Of a DNA stretch of 64,000 nucleotides, positions 48,682 through 58,769 are shown piece by piece. The position numbers and the translations under genes are program-made. The stretch is from Hordeum vulgare subsp. vulgare (lineage: Eukaryota > Streptophyta > Magnoliopsida > Poales > Poaceae), in contig NC_058523.1 of assembly GCF_904849725.1 (NCBI RefSeq), positions 340,297,948 through 340,361,947 on the forward strand. The letters are read 5' to 3'. The notes under the pieces are model-generated. The model worked only from the letters and a program-made list of their open reading frames with translations. It ran no database searches and was not told the origin of the DNA. Every line of letters begins with the position of its first letter. The first letter of the stretch is position 1.

Positions 48682-49239
48682 GTTGTCCCCGAAGCTGGCG
48701 AGGTCTGCCTCGTACGGGCAGGCGGCCTCACCGGCTTGTTGATTTGTCTTGATACTTTGGTAGTTGTCTGCGGCGAAGGACGCCGGCTTCGGAGCGGGGT
48801 AGCTTCGATGCGACGCCTCGGTCCAGTCGTAACTGGCCCAGAGAACGCCACGTGCCAGGCCCCGCCTGGCGTAATGATGGCGATTACTGCTGACGGGACC
48901 GGGCCTCGGCCCTGGGTCCCGCCACGACGCCCCCTCGGCCTCCGCGCGGGAGATCCTGTGCGGATTTACTCCACGACGGTTGGGCTTAGGGGGGCGTTAC
49001 CGCCCGTAATACACGGAATTAATGGGGCCCGGTGTGCACCGGATCCCTTCCCCATGACGCTTCGTGGGGGTTTAAATGGGACGCGAGGGTTTCGAGGAGG
49101 CCATTCGCCCCCTCTTCTCGCCCTGCTCCGTGCTTTCTTCCTCCTTGCGTCCTGAGAAGAAGAGCTCGCGCCCTTCGTCTTCTTCTTCTTTGCCGCCGAG
49201 ACCTCCGTCGACAGCTCCGAGCTCTCGCCACCCGTAGCC
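48682..49239. other. Spacer between the Tat-type 3' LTR and the antisense gene
   Basis: It holds the polypurine-tract region next to the LTR (cttcggggacaac on the minus strand) and the presumed promoter side of the antisense gene. A weak TATA-like gtttaaatg lies near 49070. No other feature is seen. Confidence 0.5.
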
Positions 49240-50190
49240 ATGGTCGGTGGATCTTCTTCGAAGAAGTCGTCAGCGCAGCAAGCGTCCTTGCAGGGGGCCT
49301 GGCTGGGCAGCGATGTCGACGAGGAGCTCATCGATGCGCTCCATCATCATCTACTACTACCCCTGGCCTCCCAAGTGTCGGTGCGCCTTCCTGGCTCCAA
49401 GGCCTCTCCTGCACCTATCGCGGGAGAGGTTGTGGTCTTCGCCGAGCACTTCTACCGGGGTTTCGGGCTCCCGGCTAGCTCTTTCTTCGTCGAGTGGCTC
49501 CAGTTCTTCGACCTCCAGCCGCATCATCTCGCGCCGAACGCCATACTGCAGCTGGCCACCTTCGTGGTCCTGTGCGAGGGCTTCGTGGGGATCGAGCCTC
49601 GCGTCGATCTGTGGCGCAGCTTGTTCTTCTTCAAGCAGCAATCCATCGCCATGGAGAAATCCGAGGTGGAGAAGCTCAAGGGGCCGCGCCCCATGACACC
49701 GTGCGGGGCCGCATTGGTGCATCACCGCCCAAAGTCCGGCTTCCCCCTGATGCCTTTGCAAGACTCCGGCAAGCATTGCCAGAAGGGGTTCTTCTACGTG
49801 AGGAGCACCGACCCGGCCCAGGACGCCCTCAACATGCCCCCGTTCGCCATCGCCCCTCCGACGCGGCAGAACTGGGACGCGAAGACTCCCAAGCCGCATC
49901 CTGAGGTGGCGCTTATTCGCGCCCACCTCGATATCTTGAGGGAGAGCGGCCTCCTCGGCCGCGACCTTCTCGCCACCATGGTGCTTCGCCGGATTCTGCC
50001 TCTGCAGAGGCGGCCGCATCTGGTCTACCAGATGAGCGGCCGGCTTGATCCGTGCCGGCTATCCATCAAGAGGTTCACCCCGGGCGTTGTAGCGCGAAGG
50101 GTGAACCTGATCTCCACCGCCCACATGGATGAGGGCGGGGAATGGACATGGGGGATGTCCCCGTTCAACCGGGCTCATCCGCCTCCGATG

Positions 50191-50272
50191 GTAGCCTTAC
50201 TCTCTTCCTTTCTATCATTTTGTTTTGAAGCCGGTGGCATTTGCTAAACCTGGTTGAATTCCTCTCTTGTAG
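50191..50272 (+). other. Intron 1 of the antisense gene (82 bp)
   Basis: GATG|GTAGCC donor and CTCTCTTGTAG acceptor with a T-rich tract before it. Phase 0. Confidence 0.65.
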
Positions 50273-50739
50273 ATGTTCAAGACCCTGCAGGGGTCCCTCC
50301 CACAGCCTGCTCCTGATGTGGAGGCATCCGGCGCCTCCGAGATGGAGGATGAGGATGTGATAGAGCCCCGCTGAGACTCCTCCGCCGGCACGGGAGATCC
50401 CTTGGAGTCGGAAGGGACCGAGCCGTCTGGTGAGTACCCGCGGCACGCCCTAGCAGACTGGACGGACGACGATGAGGAAGCCTCATTCTGCTCTGATGCA
50501 GCCTTCGAGGGAGATTCCAACGAGGTGGAGGAGGTCACCGGCCCACTACCGTCGCGCGGCCGGCGTCAAGGTGGCGGAGCGACCGCTGCTGACGAGGCAG
50601 CCGGGAAGAAGGGCAAGGGTGCCATAGCTTCCCAGCCAGCCTCTAAGCGACCGGCGCCGGGTCCTCCAGCCGGGGAGCGAGCAGACGACGCCAAGAGGCG
50701 TCGTGGTGGTGGTCGGAGGCAGGTCCCGGTAGTTGTCGG

Positions 50740-50810
50740 GTATGGTTTCCTCCTCTTCTCCCTTCCATATTTTGAGATGAACTTTGTTCCTGAGAAGCTT
50801 GGCTTGACAG
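50740..50810 (+). other. Intron 2 of the antisense gene (71 bp)
   Basis: CGG|GTATGG donor and GGCTTGACAG acceptor, T-rich inside (tcctcctcttctcccttcc). Phase 2. The exon 3 frame EAEDADEDTASTAER reads on correctly. Confidence 0.6.
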
Positions 50811-51554
50811 GGAGGCGGAGGATGCGGATGAAGACACCGCCTCCACAGCTGAGCGGGCCGGCTAGGCAGCAGCTGATGCTGCCGATAGGGAGCTTGAGAT
50901 AGAATCCAAGCGCCGGTGGGACACGGCCGCAGGGAAGACCGCCGTGGGTTAGCCTTGCCCAGCCGGGTCGAGAGGCTGGCGGAGAAGCGTGCGAAGCCTA
51001 GATAGGACCCCTCCGCACATGCTCGTGTGGAGAAGCCAGCTAGCGAGGCCGCCTCCAGGCCGGACCCAAGGACCGAAGGGGCCTAGCCGTCTGAACTGGT
51101 AGCCCCGGAGCAGGTGGACCTGGAGACGATCCCGGTTTCCCCCAGGGCCGAAGCGGCTCCTGACGCGCCGGTGCTGGATCTGACCGTGCCGGACGCGGCC
51201 CCTGATGCTCCAGGGGCGACCATGGATGCGCCGGACGCGGCTCATCTGCCTCCTGTGGAGGAGGTAGCGCCGGCTGGGACGGCGCCCGAGCGGGCCGTCG
51301 AGCCGGCACCAGGAGCCAGCGCCATCGTCATCCCCCAGGAGGGCCCTGTTGCGCCAAGGGCAGGGGGCCGGCCTGGGAGCTGGCCTATGAAGTCATGGTG
51401 GGCGGCGAACGCGGCCCGCCTACGAATAGCCGTCGGCACCGTTCTTTCCGGCGTTCCGGAGCTCGTGACGCAGTTTGACAGCGGCCGGTCGAAGGTGGAG
51501 CAGGCGGCCCGCGTGGTATGCGACAACATGGAGCGCCTAGAAGCCCGCACCCAG

Positions 51555-51854
51555 GTAGGCCTTGTCTTTTTTGGTTTTTCTTTGTGCTTTTTTCTCGTCT
51601 CTTGACGTCAGTGGGGGCGCGATAACGCACCCACTGGGTGTAGCCCCCGAGAATCGGGCGGGTTGATTGCCAACCGGTCCGAATCTCTTGGAGACCTTTT
51701 TCTTCTGCATATTTTTCTTCAGTGGGGGCGCGCAAGCGCACTCACTGGGTGTAGCCCCCAAGGATCGGGCTGGTTATGCTTTTAACCAGGTCGAATCTTA
51801 ATCATGTTCCCTTTCTCTCCCCTTTGGCACGCGCTTTACGATGCTCGAGTACAG
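51555..51854 (+). other. Intron 3 of the antisense gene (300 bp), with internal tandem repeat
   Basis: CCCAG|GTAGGC donor and GAGTACAG acceptor. Phase 0 joins EARTQ to AYNELRDQ. The intron holds two copies of a block of about 82 bases (51609-51690 and 51720-51800). Each starts with an inverted repeat (cagtgggggcg ... cgcacccactg), followed by gggtgtagccccc. Confidence 0.65.
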
Positions 51855-52311
51855 GCGTACAACGAGCTTCGGGACCAGCACCTGGGGGCTAATTGTCGGA
51901 TCGCCGAGCTTGAAGTCCGGCTAGGCGAGACCGCCGTGGAGCATGATGCCCTTCGTGGAGCCGGCGGCCGGCTCCAAGAGCAGCTGGACCTTCTTCAGGC
52001 GGAGAAGAAGGAGCTCGAGGCGGCCGGCCGGGTCGAGCTGGAGCGGCTGCGGGCCATGCTGCTGGAGAAGGAGGCCTCCTACTCTTCTGACATGGACCGC
52101 CTCGCGTCGCTCCATCTTGAGGAGGCGAACCTCAAGGACGCCGCCTTGAGGGCGAAGGACGAAGCCCTTACCCATAAGCAAGCGCAGCTAGGTAAGGCGC
52201 TGGAGTCTGTCGTGACCCTCCAGGAGGAAATCGCCTGCCTCACTCACGCGAGTGAGGTGCGGGAGCGCGAGGTCCTCGAGGTCTTTCATGAGACCGACGG
52301 CGCCTTCCAGC

Positions 52312-52399
52312 GTAGGTTTCCTTTCCTTGTTTTGCGTTTGGTTTTTTGGCCGTCTCCTCCTCTTGTTGTGTTCTTACGTCCCGGCTGTCTTTACCCCAG
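52312..52399 (+). other. Intron 4 of the antisense gene (88 bp)
   Basis: C|GTAGGT donor and CTTTACCCCAG acceptor around a T-rich body. Phase 1 joins the coiled-coil exon to LFSETEVAADTAIEVC. Confidence 0.65.
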
Positions 52400-53139
52400 A
52401 TCTCTTCTCCGAGACCGAGGTCGCAGCCGACACCGCCATTGAGGTGTGCGGTGAGGAGCGCCGCGCGGCCGGGTAGGAGGTAGATACTACCTCCGGCTGG
52501 AGCGTCGAGGAGGTCGGTGTGGGCCTTCGGGCCTGCCTGCACGTCCTGGGCGAGTCTATGACTCAGCTCCAGGTTGCGGGTTCATCGATGGTGGCGGCCC
52601 TGTGGCCGGAGGGCGTGGAGCCGACGACCATGAGCCGTCTTGCCCATTGGCTCGCGGCGGGTGGAGAGCGCCTGGACGCTTGGCGAGCCTCCGCAGCGCG
52701 GTCTGGGGCTTATATGGCCCTGCGCTTGGCCAAGTCATGGTATCGCAACCTGAACTTGGGCAAGCTGGCTGCCCAGCGCGACGGCTCAGAGGCGGAGCTG
52801 CAAGGCCTGGAGGAGGAGCTCCGGGTGAGGGCCAGCACCATTGCTGAGTACGCAGCCTGGGACGACTTATTCTTGGAGCAGGGTGAAGACGGTGGTGTGA
52901 TCGCTGAGGATCTGCACTGCCTTCAGCCCTACGACGCCGATGGCACCTCAGACGAGGCGGCCTGGGCTGCGGAATCTGCAGCCGCCTCCAGCGCTGGGGC
53001 GTATGCCAACCCTGGGATAAGCGGAGCCGGGGGCCGCAACGGGGGAGACGGCGCATCCACCTCGGGAGGAGCCGGAGGCGGCGATGCTACCACATCAGGA
53101 GCAGCAACCGAGACGACCCCTGAGGCCGCTGTCCCGTAA

Positions 53140-54202
53140 CTAGCGTCCTTTTGTGTTTTTGGTTCTACCCCCGGAGGGATGTAACGAACGTGGGTCGTGG
53201 GCCAATGCTTTTTAAGAATGTAAATATTCAACATTATATTCGTCACCAAGCGTGTTGTCTTATGATCCCGTCTTTTGATTCCTGGTTGACTTCTCTTATC
53301 CGAAGCCATCAAGACGTAAAGAACAAGACATAAGACAATCAGAGGCCGGCTTGAATGAACCAACTCAAGCCGGTCGTCACTAGTATAGTCGGACTGTGCA
53401 TGTATTCGACCTGAACCGGCGTCACATCGCAAACCGAGCGACCGGAGCCAACCCGCAGGTTCAAGCGATGGACCGGGAATCAGCCGGTACACTATGTGCC
53501 CGACTACAAGGATTGACCGTCCGAGCGGCTGGCGAGCCCCCGAGCTTGTTTAAAGCTAGCAAGGGGCCGCGCTGCGTAGCCTCCGAGCTTGAGCAAGCCA
53601 TCAAGAGGTGGTACGCGGTGTAGCCCGTACACTAAGTGAAAACTCTTTTAGCAAGAGAAAGCATGGAGCCTGCTTTTTTCACCATATTTGTTGTTCCCAG
53701 CAGTTAGAGGCCATCTTGAGTCTCGGCAATCAGAGGCCGTCTTGAATCTTGAAGGAGATTGTATATACGATCAAGCCGGCCCGAGCCGGTCGTCCCAAGT
53801 ATAGCCGGACTGTGCACGTATTTGACCTGACCCGGCGTCACATTGCGAACCGAGCGGCCGGAGCCAGCCCGCAGGTTCAAGCGAAGGACCGGGATTCAGC
53901 CGGTACACTATGTGCCCGACTACAAGTATTTGACCGTCCGAGCGGCTGGCGAGCCCTCAAGCTTGTTTAAATCTAGCAAGGGGCCGCGCTACGTAGCCTT
54001 CGAGCTGGGTTAAGCCGGCAAGAGGTGGTACGCTGTGTAGCCCGTACACTTCAGTGAGAACTCTTGACAAAAAGAAACATGGAGCATGTCCTTTTTATTG
54101 CCTTCTTTGTTCCCCGAAGAGGGAGGAAGATACATGTGTATGCACTTTCCTTTTCTTGTCTTCTGCCTTTTAGCAATAGAACGGGCGAAGCAACGCCGCG
54201 TT
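53140..54202. repeat. Untranslated region of the Tat-type element with a direct repeat
   Basis: Two copies of a unit of about 340-360 bases (53336-53672 and 53727-54089) share caatcagaggccg, cggcgtcaca, gccggtacactatgtgcccg and ggtggtacgc. The start of a third copy (cagttagaggcc) lies at 53701. The region separates the convergent 3' ends of pol and the antisense gene. Tandem repeats here are common in Tat-lineage elements. Confidence 0.75.
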
Positions 54203-55300
54203 CTATAGGCGCTCCGTTTCTTGGCCGGAGTCGTCCCTCTTGCGCTTCCTTGGCTTCTGGGCGTCAATCAGGTAGTAAGCGTTGTTGTGTGACGCCCTAC
54301 TGATGATGAAGGGTCCCTCCGAGGGGGGTGAGAGCTTGTGTTGGCCGGCAGTGCGCTGGATTCTTCTAAGGACCAAGTCTCCCTCCCTGAAAGAGAGAGG
54401 CCTGATCCTTTTGCTGTGGTAGTATCTCAGCTTCTGTTGGTAGATGGTCGTCCGGCTCAAAGCCAAGTCCCTTGCTTCCTCGAGGAGATCCACACCGTCT
54501 TGTCAGGCCTCCTTCGCCTCCGTTTCTGTGCATAGGGTGACCCGAGGCGAGTCGAATTCGACATCCGTGGGGATGATAGCCTCAGACCCGTATACCAGAA
54601 AGAATTGAGTGAAGCCGGTCGACCGGTTGGGCGTGGTGCCGAGGCTCCATAGCACAGCTAGTAGTTCTTCGATCCAGCAGCCGGCTGACCTGACCAGTGG
54701 TGCCACCAGCCTTGGCTTGATGCCAGCTAGGATCAGGCCGTTGGCCCTCTCCGCTTGGCCGTTTGACTGGGGGTGTGCCACCGAGGCCAGGTCGAGCCGG
54801 ATGCCTACCTTGGAACAGTACAGCGTCAGGGTGCCGTTGGAGAAGTTGGTGCCGTTGTCGGTGATGATGCTGTGGGGAACGCCATCTCGGATAGAGATGT
54901 CTGTGATAAACCTGACAGCAGTGGGGCCGTCAAGCTTCTTGATAGGCCTGGCTTCGATCCACTTGGTGAACATGTCGACGGCTACCAGAAGATACGTCAT
55001 CCCTCCACGAGCCGTCTTGAAGGGCTCAACCATGTCCAGTCCCCAGACGGCGAATGGCCATGATAAGGAAATGGTTTTCAGCGCTGAAGGCGGCATGTGG
55101 CTTTGTGCGCTGAAGCGTTGGCAGCCTTCACATTTGTCCACCAGATCCACAGCCTCCTCGAGGGCCGTGGGCCAGTAGAATCCATGGCGGAATGCTTTGG
55201 CCACCAGGGTTCTGGAGGCGGCGTGATGCCCACACTCCCCCTGGTGGATGTCTCTCAGGATCTCCTACCCTTTTTCTGATTCGACACAACGTTGGAACAC
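54203..55300 (-). pseudogene. Integrase of the Tat-type element
   Basis: The zinc region HQGECGHHAASRTLVAKAF and CEGCQRF is complete. The core has GLDMVEPF, IITDNGTNF and GQAERANG, so all three acidic residues are present. The frame 54503-55204 ends in TGA, and the C-terminal part reads on as 54203-54493 (DGVDLLEEARDLA, LVLRRI, with a GPF-like SEGPFII). A stop at 55265-55267 separates it from the upstream linker. The very end (KRKRDDSGQETERL) does not look like the family's usual tail. Confidence 0.87.
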
Positions 55301-56271
55301 GCCGGTCGTGCTGCGTCGCACCAGCTCGCGATTGATGATGGCGTAAGCGGCGGACATGCACTGGGTCTGTCTCGCCTCCGCCTCGTTTTGAGGAAGTTCG
55401 CCGCGAAGAAGGAAGGCCAGAATGGCCTGAGCCCATGATGGAGCCGACACAAGGGTCGCCTCCGCTTTGTCTTGACTGTTGGGGGATTCTGCAGCCCCCG
55501 AGCTTGATGGCGTCTCTGGTGCTATTGCTCCAGTCGGCTCCTCGTCTATCTCCATGACGTCCACCACTGGGAGGATTCGAGCCCGGGCAGAGCCGGGGTT
55601 GTCGTTGTAGTTGGTGCCGTTGTTGGAGTCGGTTGGACCAATGGAGCCAGATTAGGATCCGAAGCCGGCGTAGTTGGTGGAGCCGACAGCGCTTGCACCG
55701 TAGATTCAGTCGGTGCCGCATTTGGAGCCGGTGCCGCCAGTGCAGCCGGCGTGGGGTCCGCAGCTAGCATAACTGGCGGAGCCGGCGACGCTTGTATCGT
55801 AGAGTCGGCCGGTACGAAGATTGATGCCGACTCCGGAGACGGCTTGATAGACGGCTTGTGGAGTTTCTCGAGGGAGACGCCGGCTGGGATGGCCTGCCTC
55901 GTGGAGCCGATCTTTGCCAGCGTATGTGCCGCCTCATTTTCTGCTCTGGGAACATGGTGGAACTCACACCCCTCGAAGGGGCCGCTGAGTTGCTGGATGA
56001 GGAAGCGGTAGCTTGCCATGTTGGCGTCCCTAGCGTCCCATTCGCCAGAGACCTGCTGTACCACCAGGTCCGAATCGCCGAAGCATATGAGCCATCGGAT
56101 GCCAATCTCCTTGGCAAGCCGGAGGCCGTGAGCCAGTGCTTCGTACTCGGCGACGTTGTTGGAGGCGGCGAAATGGATCTGGAGAGCGTACTTGAGCTGG
56201 TCCCCTTTCGTAGACGTCAAGATGATGCCAGCTCCCAGTCCTGTCCGCATCTTCGAGCCGTCGAAGTGCAT
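55301..56271 (-). pseudogene. Second RNase H and linker of the Tat-type element
   Basis: This is the archaeal-type RNase H added in the Tat lineage. MHFDGSKMRTGLGAGIIL carries the first Asp, NNVAEYEALAHGLRLA the Glu, and CFGDSDLVVQQVSGEW the next Asp. The zone up to about 55860 is the enzyme. The following 90 or so residues are a low-complexity Ala/Pro/Thr linker with two degenerate repeats (DSTIQASPAPP, ESTVQALSAPP). An Asp/Glu-rich and then mixed segment follows in a shifted frame (55265-55567) leading to integrase. Confidence 0.83.
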
Positions 56272-56307
56272 CCGCCAATGTGTGGAGTCTGGAGGCGGTG
56301 GCTCGAA

Positions 56308-57648
56308 CTAGGTCTCGGCCCAGTCAACTAAGAATTCGGCCACCACCTGTGATTTGATGGAGGTGCGAGGCTCGTACCGAATGTCATGGTCCGCCATGGC
56401 GATGGACCATTTGGCAATTCTGCCCGTGGCATCACGGTTGCCCATGATCTGTGAGAGTGGAGCCGTGCTAACCACAGTGATGGCATGCTCTTGGAAGTAT
56501 TGTTTTAATTTCTTTGCAGCAAGGTAAACACCATAACACATTTTCTGATAATGAGGGTAGCTCTGCTTAGAGGCGGACAAGACCTCGCTAAGGTAGTAGA
56601 CAGGGTGCTGTACTGGCAGGGCCTTGCCTTCCTCTTTGTGCTGAACTACCAACACTACGCTGACCACGCGAGTGGTCACCGCGATATATATGAGTATGGG
56701 TTCCCTTTCATATGGGGCTGCCAAGATTGGAAGGCTCGAGATTACCCGCTTGATGTCACGGAAGGCTTCGTCCGCCTGGTCATTCCACTCGAACTTCGTC
56801 GTCTTCTTCATGAGCTGGTAGAGTGGAAGGGCCTTCTCGCCAAGCCGGCTGACGAACCGGCTGAGGGATGTCAAGCAGCCGGTGAACATCTGGACGTCGA
56901 GGATCCGAGCCGGCTGCACCATCCGCTCGATGGTGCTGATCTTCTCAGGGTTCGCTTCGATGCCGCGGGCGGATACGAAGAACCCCAAGAGTTTGCCGCC
57001 TGGGACCCCGAAGAAGCACTTCTCAGGGTTGAGACGGATCTTGTATTCGCGCATATTGGCGAATGTCTCCCGCGGGTCGTCGAGGAGGCTGAAATGCTGC
57101 TTCGTCTTGACGACGATGCCATCCACATAGACGTGGATGTTTCTGCCAATCTGTGGCAGTAGGCACTGCTCCACGCAGCGTTGGAACGTCGCACCTGCGT
57201 TCTTCAGACCGAACGTCATGGTGGTGTAGCAGTAGGCCCCGAAGGGCGTGATGAAGGAGGTCTTCAGGCGATCAGCTGGATCCAGCTTGATTTGATGGTA
57301 GCCTGAATAAGCATCCAGAAATGACAGTAGTTCGCAGCCTTTAGTGGAGTCGATCACTTGATCTATCCTAGGCAACGCGAAAGGGTCTTTCGGACAGGCC
57401 TTATTCAGGCTAGTGTAGTTGATACACATTCGCCAGGTGTTGTTCTTCTTCAGCACCAGAACTGGGTTTGCCAGCCAGTCCGGGTGGAAAACCTCCATGA
57501 TGAAGCCGGCTGCAAGGAGCCGGGTGATCTCTTCTCCGATTGTGCGCCGCTTCCCCTCGGCGAAGCAGCGCAAAGGTTGTTTCACCGGCTTTGCATCCGG
57601 CCGCACGTGAAGTTTGTGCTCGGCGTACTTCCTCGGAACACCAGGCAT
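56308..57648 (-). pseudogene. Reverse transcriptase and RNase H of the Tat-type element
   Basis: 446 codons open. RT: PVLVLKKNNTWRMCINYTSL, FLDAYSGYHQIKLDP, TFGLKNAGATFQR, and the catalytic motif at 57118-57129. The motif reads YVDG instead of YVDD, so the second catalytic Asp is lost. The first RNase H domain follows (ILIYIAVTTRVVSVVL, where the catalytic Asp of the usual ...DAS... is also changed). A TAG at 56308 leads into the second RNase H. A frameshift near 57650 cuts it from protease. Confidence 0.87.
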
Positions 57649-57790
57649 GTCCTTGGGGGACCATGCAAAGATGTCCCGATTCTCAAGGAGGAAGTCGACG
57701 AGCTCGCCTTCCTATTTGGGGCTGAGGCCAGCCCCGATGGGGACGCACTGCTTTGGGTTGGCAGGGTCGAGTGGGACCTGCTTGGTCTCT

Positions 57791-58435
57791 TTAGCCGGCT
57801 TGAAAGAGCCCTCTCCGGCCGATTGGGACCGAGGAGAAGGAATCGTCGGCTGCTCGTGTAGCCTGGGCCACGAGCCGGTCGATCTGTCGCTTCTCCTCAG
57901 CAATCACCAAGGCGTCGGCGAGGCGGCTGCTATCTTGGGCACACTCGAGCGACTTCTTGTAGTCGCCAACAAAAGTGATGATGCCCTTGGGACCCGGCAT
58001 CTTCATTTTCAGGTAGGCGTAGTGCGGGATGGCCATGAATTTGGCCAGAGCCGGTCTCCCTAGCAGCACTTGATACGGGCTACTGAGGTCCAGCACCTCG
58101 AACCATATGGACTCTCGGCGGAAGTGGGCCTTGTCGCCGAAGAGGACGTCCAGCTGGATCTTGCCGATGGGCGAGCATGGCTACCCAGGCACGATGCCAT
58201 GGAAAACAGTGCTAGTTGGCAGGACGTCCGTCTCCTTGAGTCCGAGCTTGCGGAGAGTGTCGAGGTAGAGGATGTTGATGCTGCTGCCGCCATCGACCAG
58301 CACCCAGGAGAATCGGCAGGTGAGCCTCTTGGAGGCAAAGGTGGGGTCGAGGACGAGTGCGTATGACCCCGGGTTGGGCATCACCGCAGGGTGGTCCACC
58401 CGGCTCCATGTAATTGGTTTGTCAGACCAATGCAT
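57791..58435 (-). pseudogene. Protease of the Tat-type element
   Basis: The minus strand reads RFSWVLVDGGSSINILYLDT, a D-G-G-S active site near 58290. A TAG at 58181 (family: Gln) follows, then in the same frame LLGRPALAKFMAIPHYAYLK. The linker to RT then runs out of frame near 57790. Confidence 0.83.
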
Positions 58436-58769
58436 GTACTTGGGAACCGGGGGGACAGTGGCGTTTACCTCGCGCCGCCTTTGGCACAGGCTGTGCTTGT
58501 CGTTGCCTTCACTGGTGAAGACGACGAACGCTCCGTCTTGATGCGAGTAGTCGTCAGGGTGTGGGCCGTCCTCGCAAGGCGGCGGCGGCGGAAGCAGAGC
58601 GTGATGGGGAGCCGGTGCACGGGGCGCCGCCGACGCACCCGGAGGAGCCGGCAGGCCCTCCCCTTGCGACAGCCAGCATGCGACGCTGCACTGTCGAAGG
58701 GTACGCGTAGACGGCGCCGCCGCCGAATGTATCTTGCAGGGGGCGACGAGCAGCTGCTCGAGAGACTAC

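Larger units (their letters stand above)
49240..53139 (+). pseudogene. Antisense gene of the Tat-type element, five exons, broken
   Basis: Reading opposite to gag-pol. Exons: 49240-50190, 50273-50739, 50811-51554, 51855-52311 and 52400-53139. Every splice keeps the reading frame. Exon 1 (317 codons from MVGGSSSKKSSAQQ) carries the putative gypsy-type transposon domain (PF04195-like: VVVFAEHFYRGFGLPASSFF, FVVLCEGFVGIEP, WRSLFFFKQQ). Exon 2 is acidic, then Lys/Arg-rich. Exon 4 is a heptad-rich coiled coil (RIAELEVRL to EEIACL). Exon 5 is Gly/Ala-rich at its end. In-frame stops at 50372, 50863, 50950 and 52474 and a frameshift in exon 3 kill this copy. Family function is unknown. Confidence 0.72.

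Noticed and set aside
49494..50019. Frames overlapping exon 1 of the antisense gene on either strand
   Set aside because: They are shadows of the longer frame 49240-50190 in GC-rich sequence and have no domain content.
49240..53139. The antisense gene as a host gene caught in the nest
   Set aside because: It lies between pol and the 3' LTR of a Tat-type element, the known place for this element's own extra reading frame, and its first exon matches the gypsy-associated domain.
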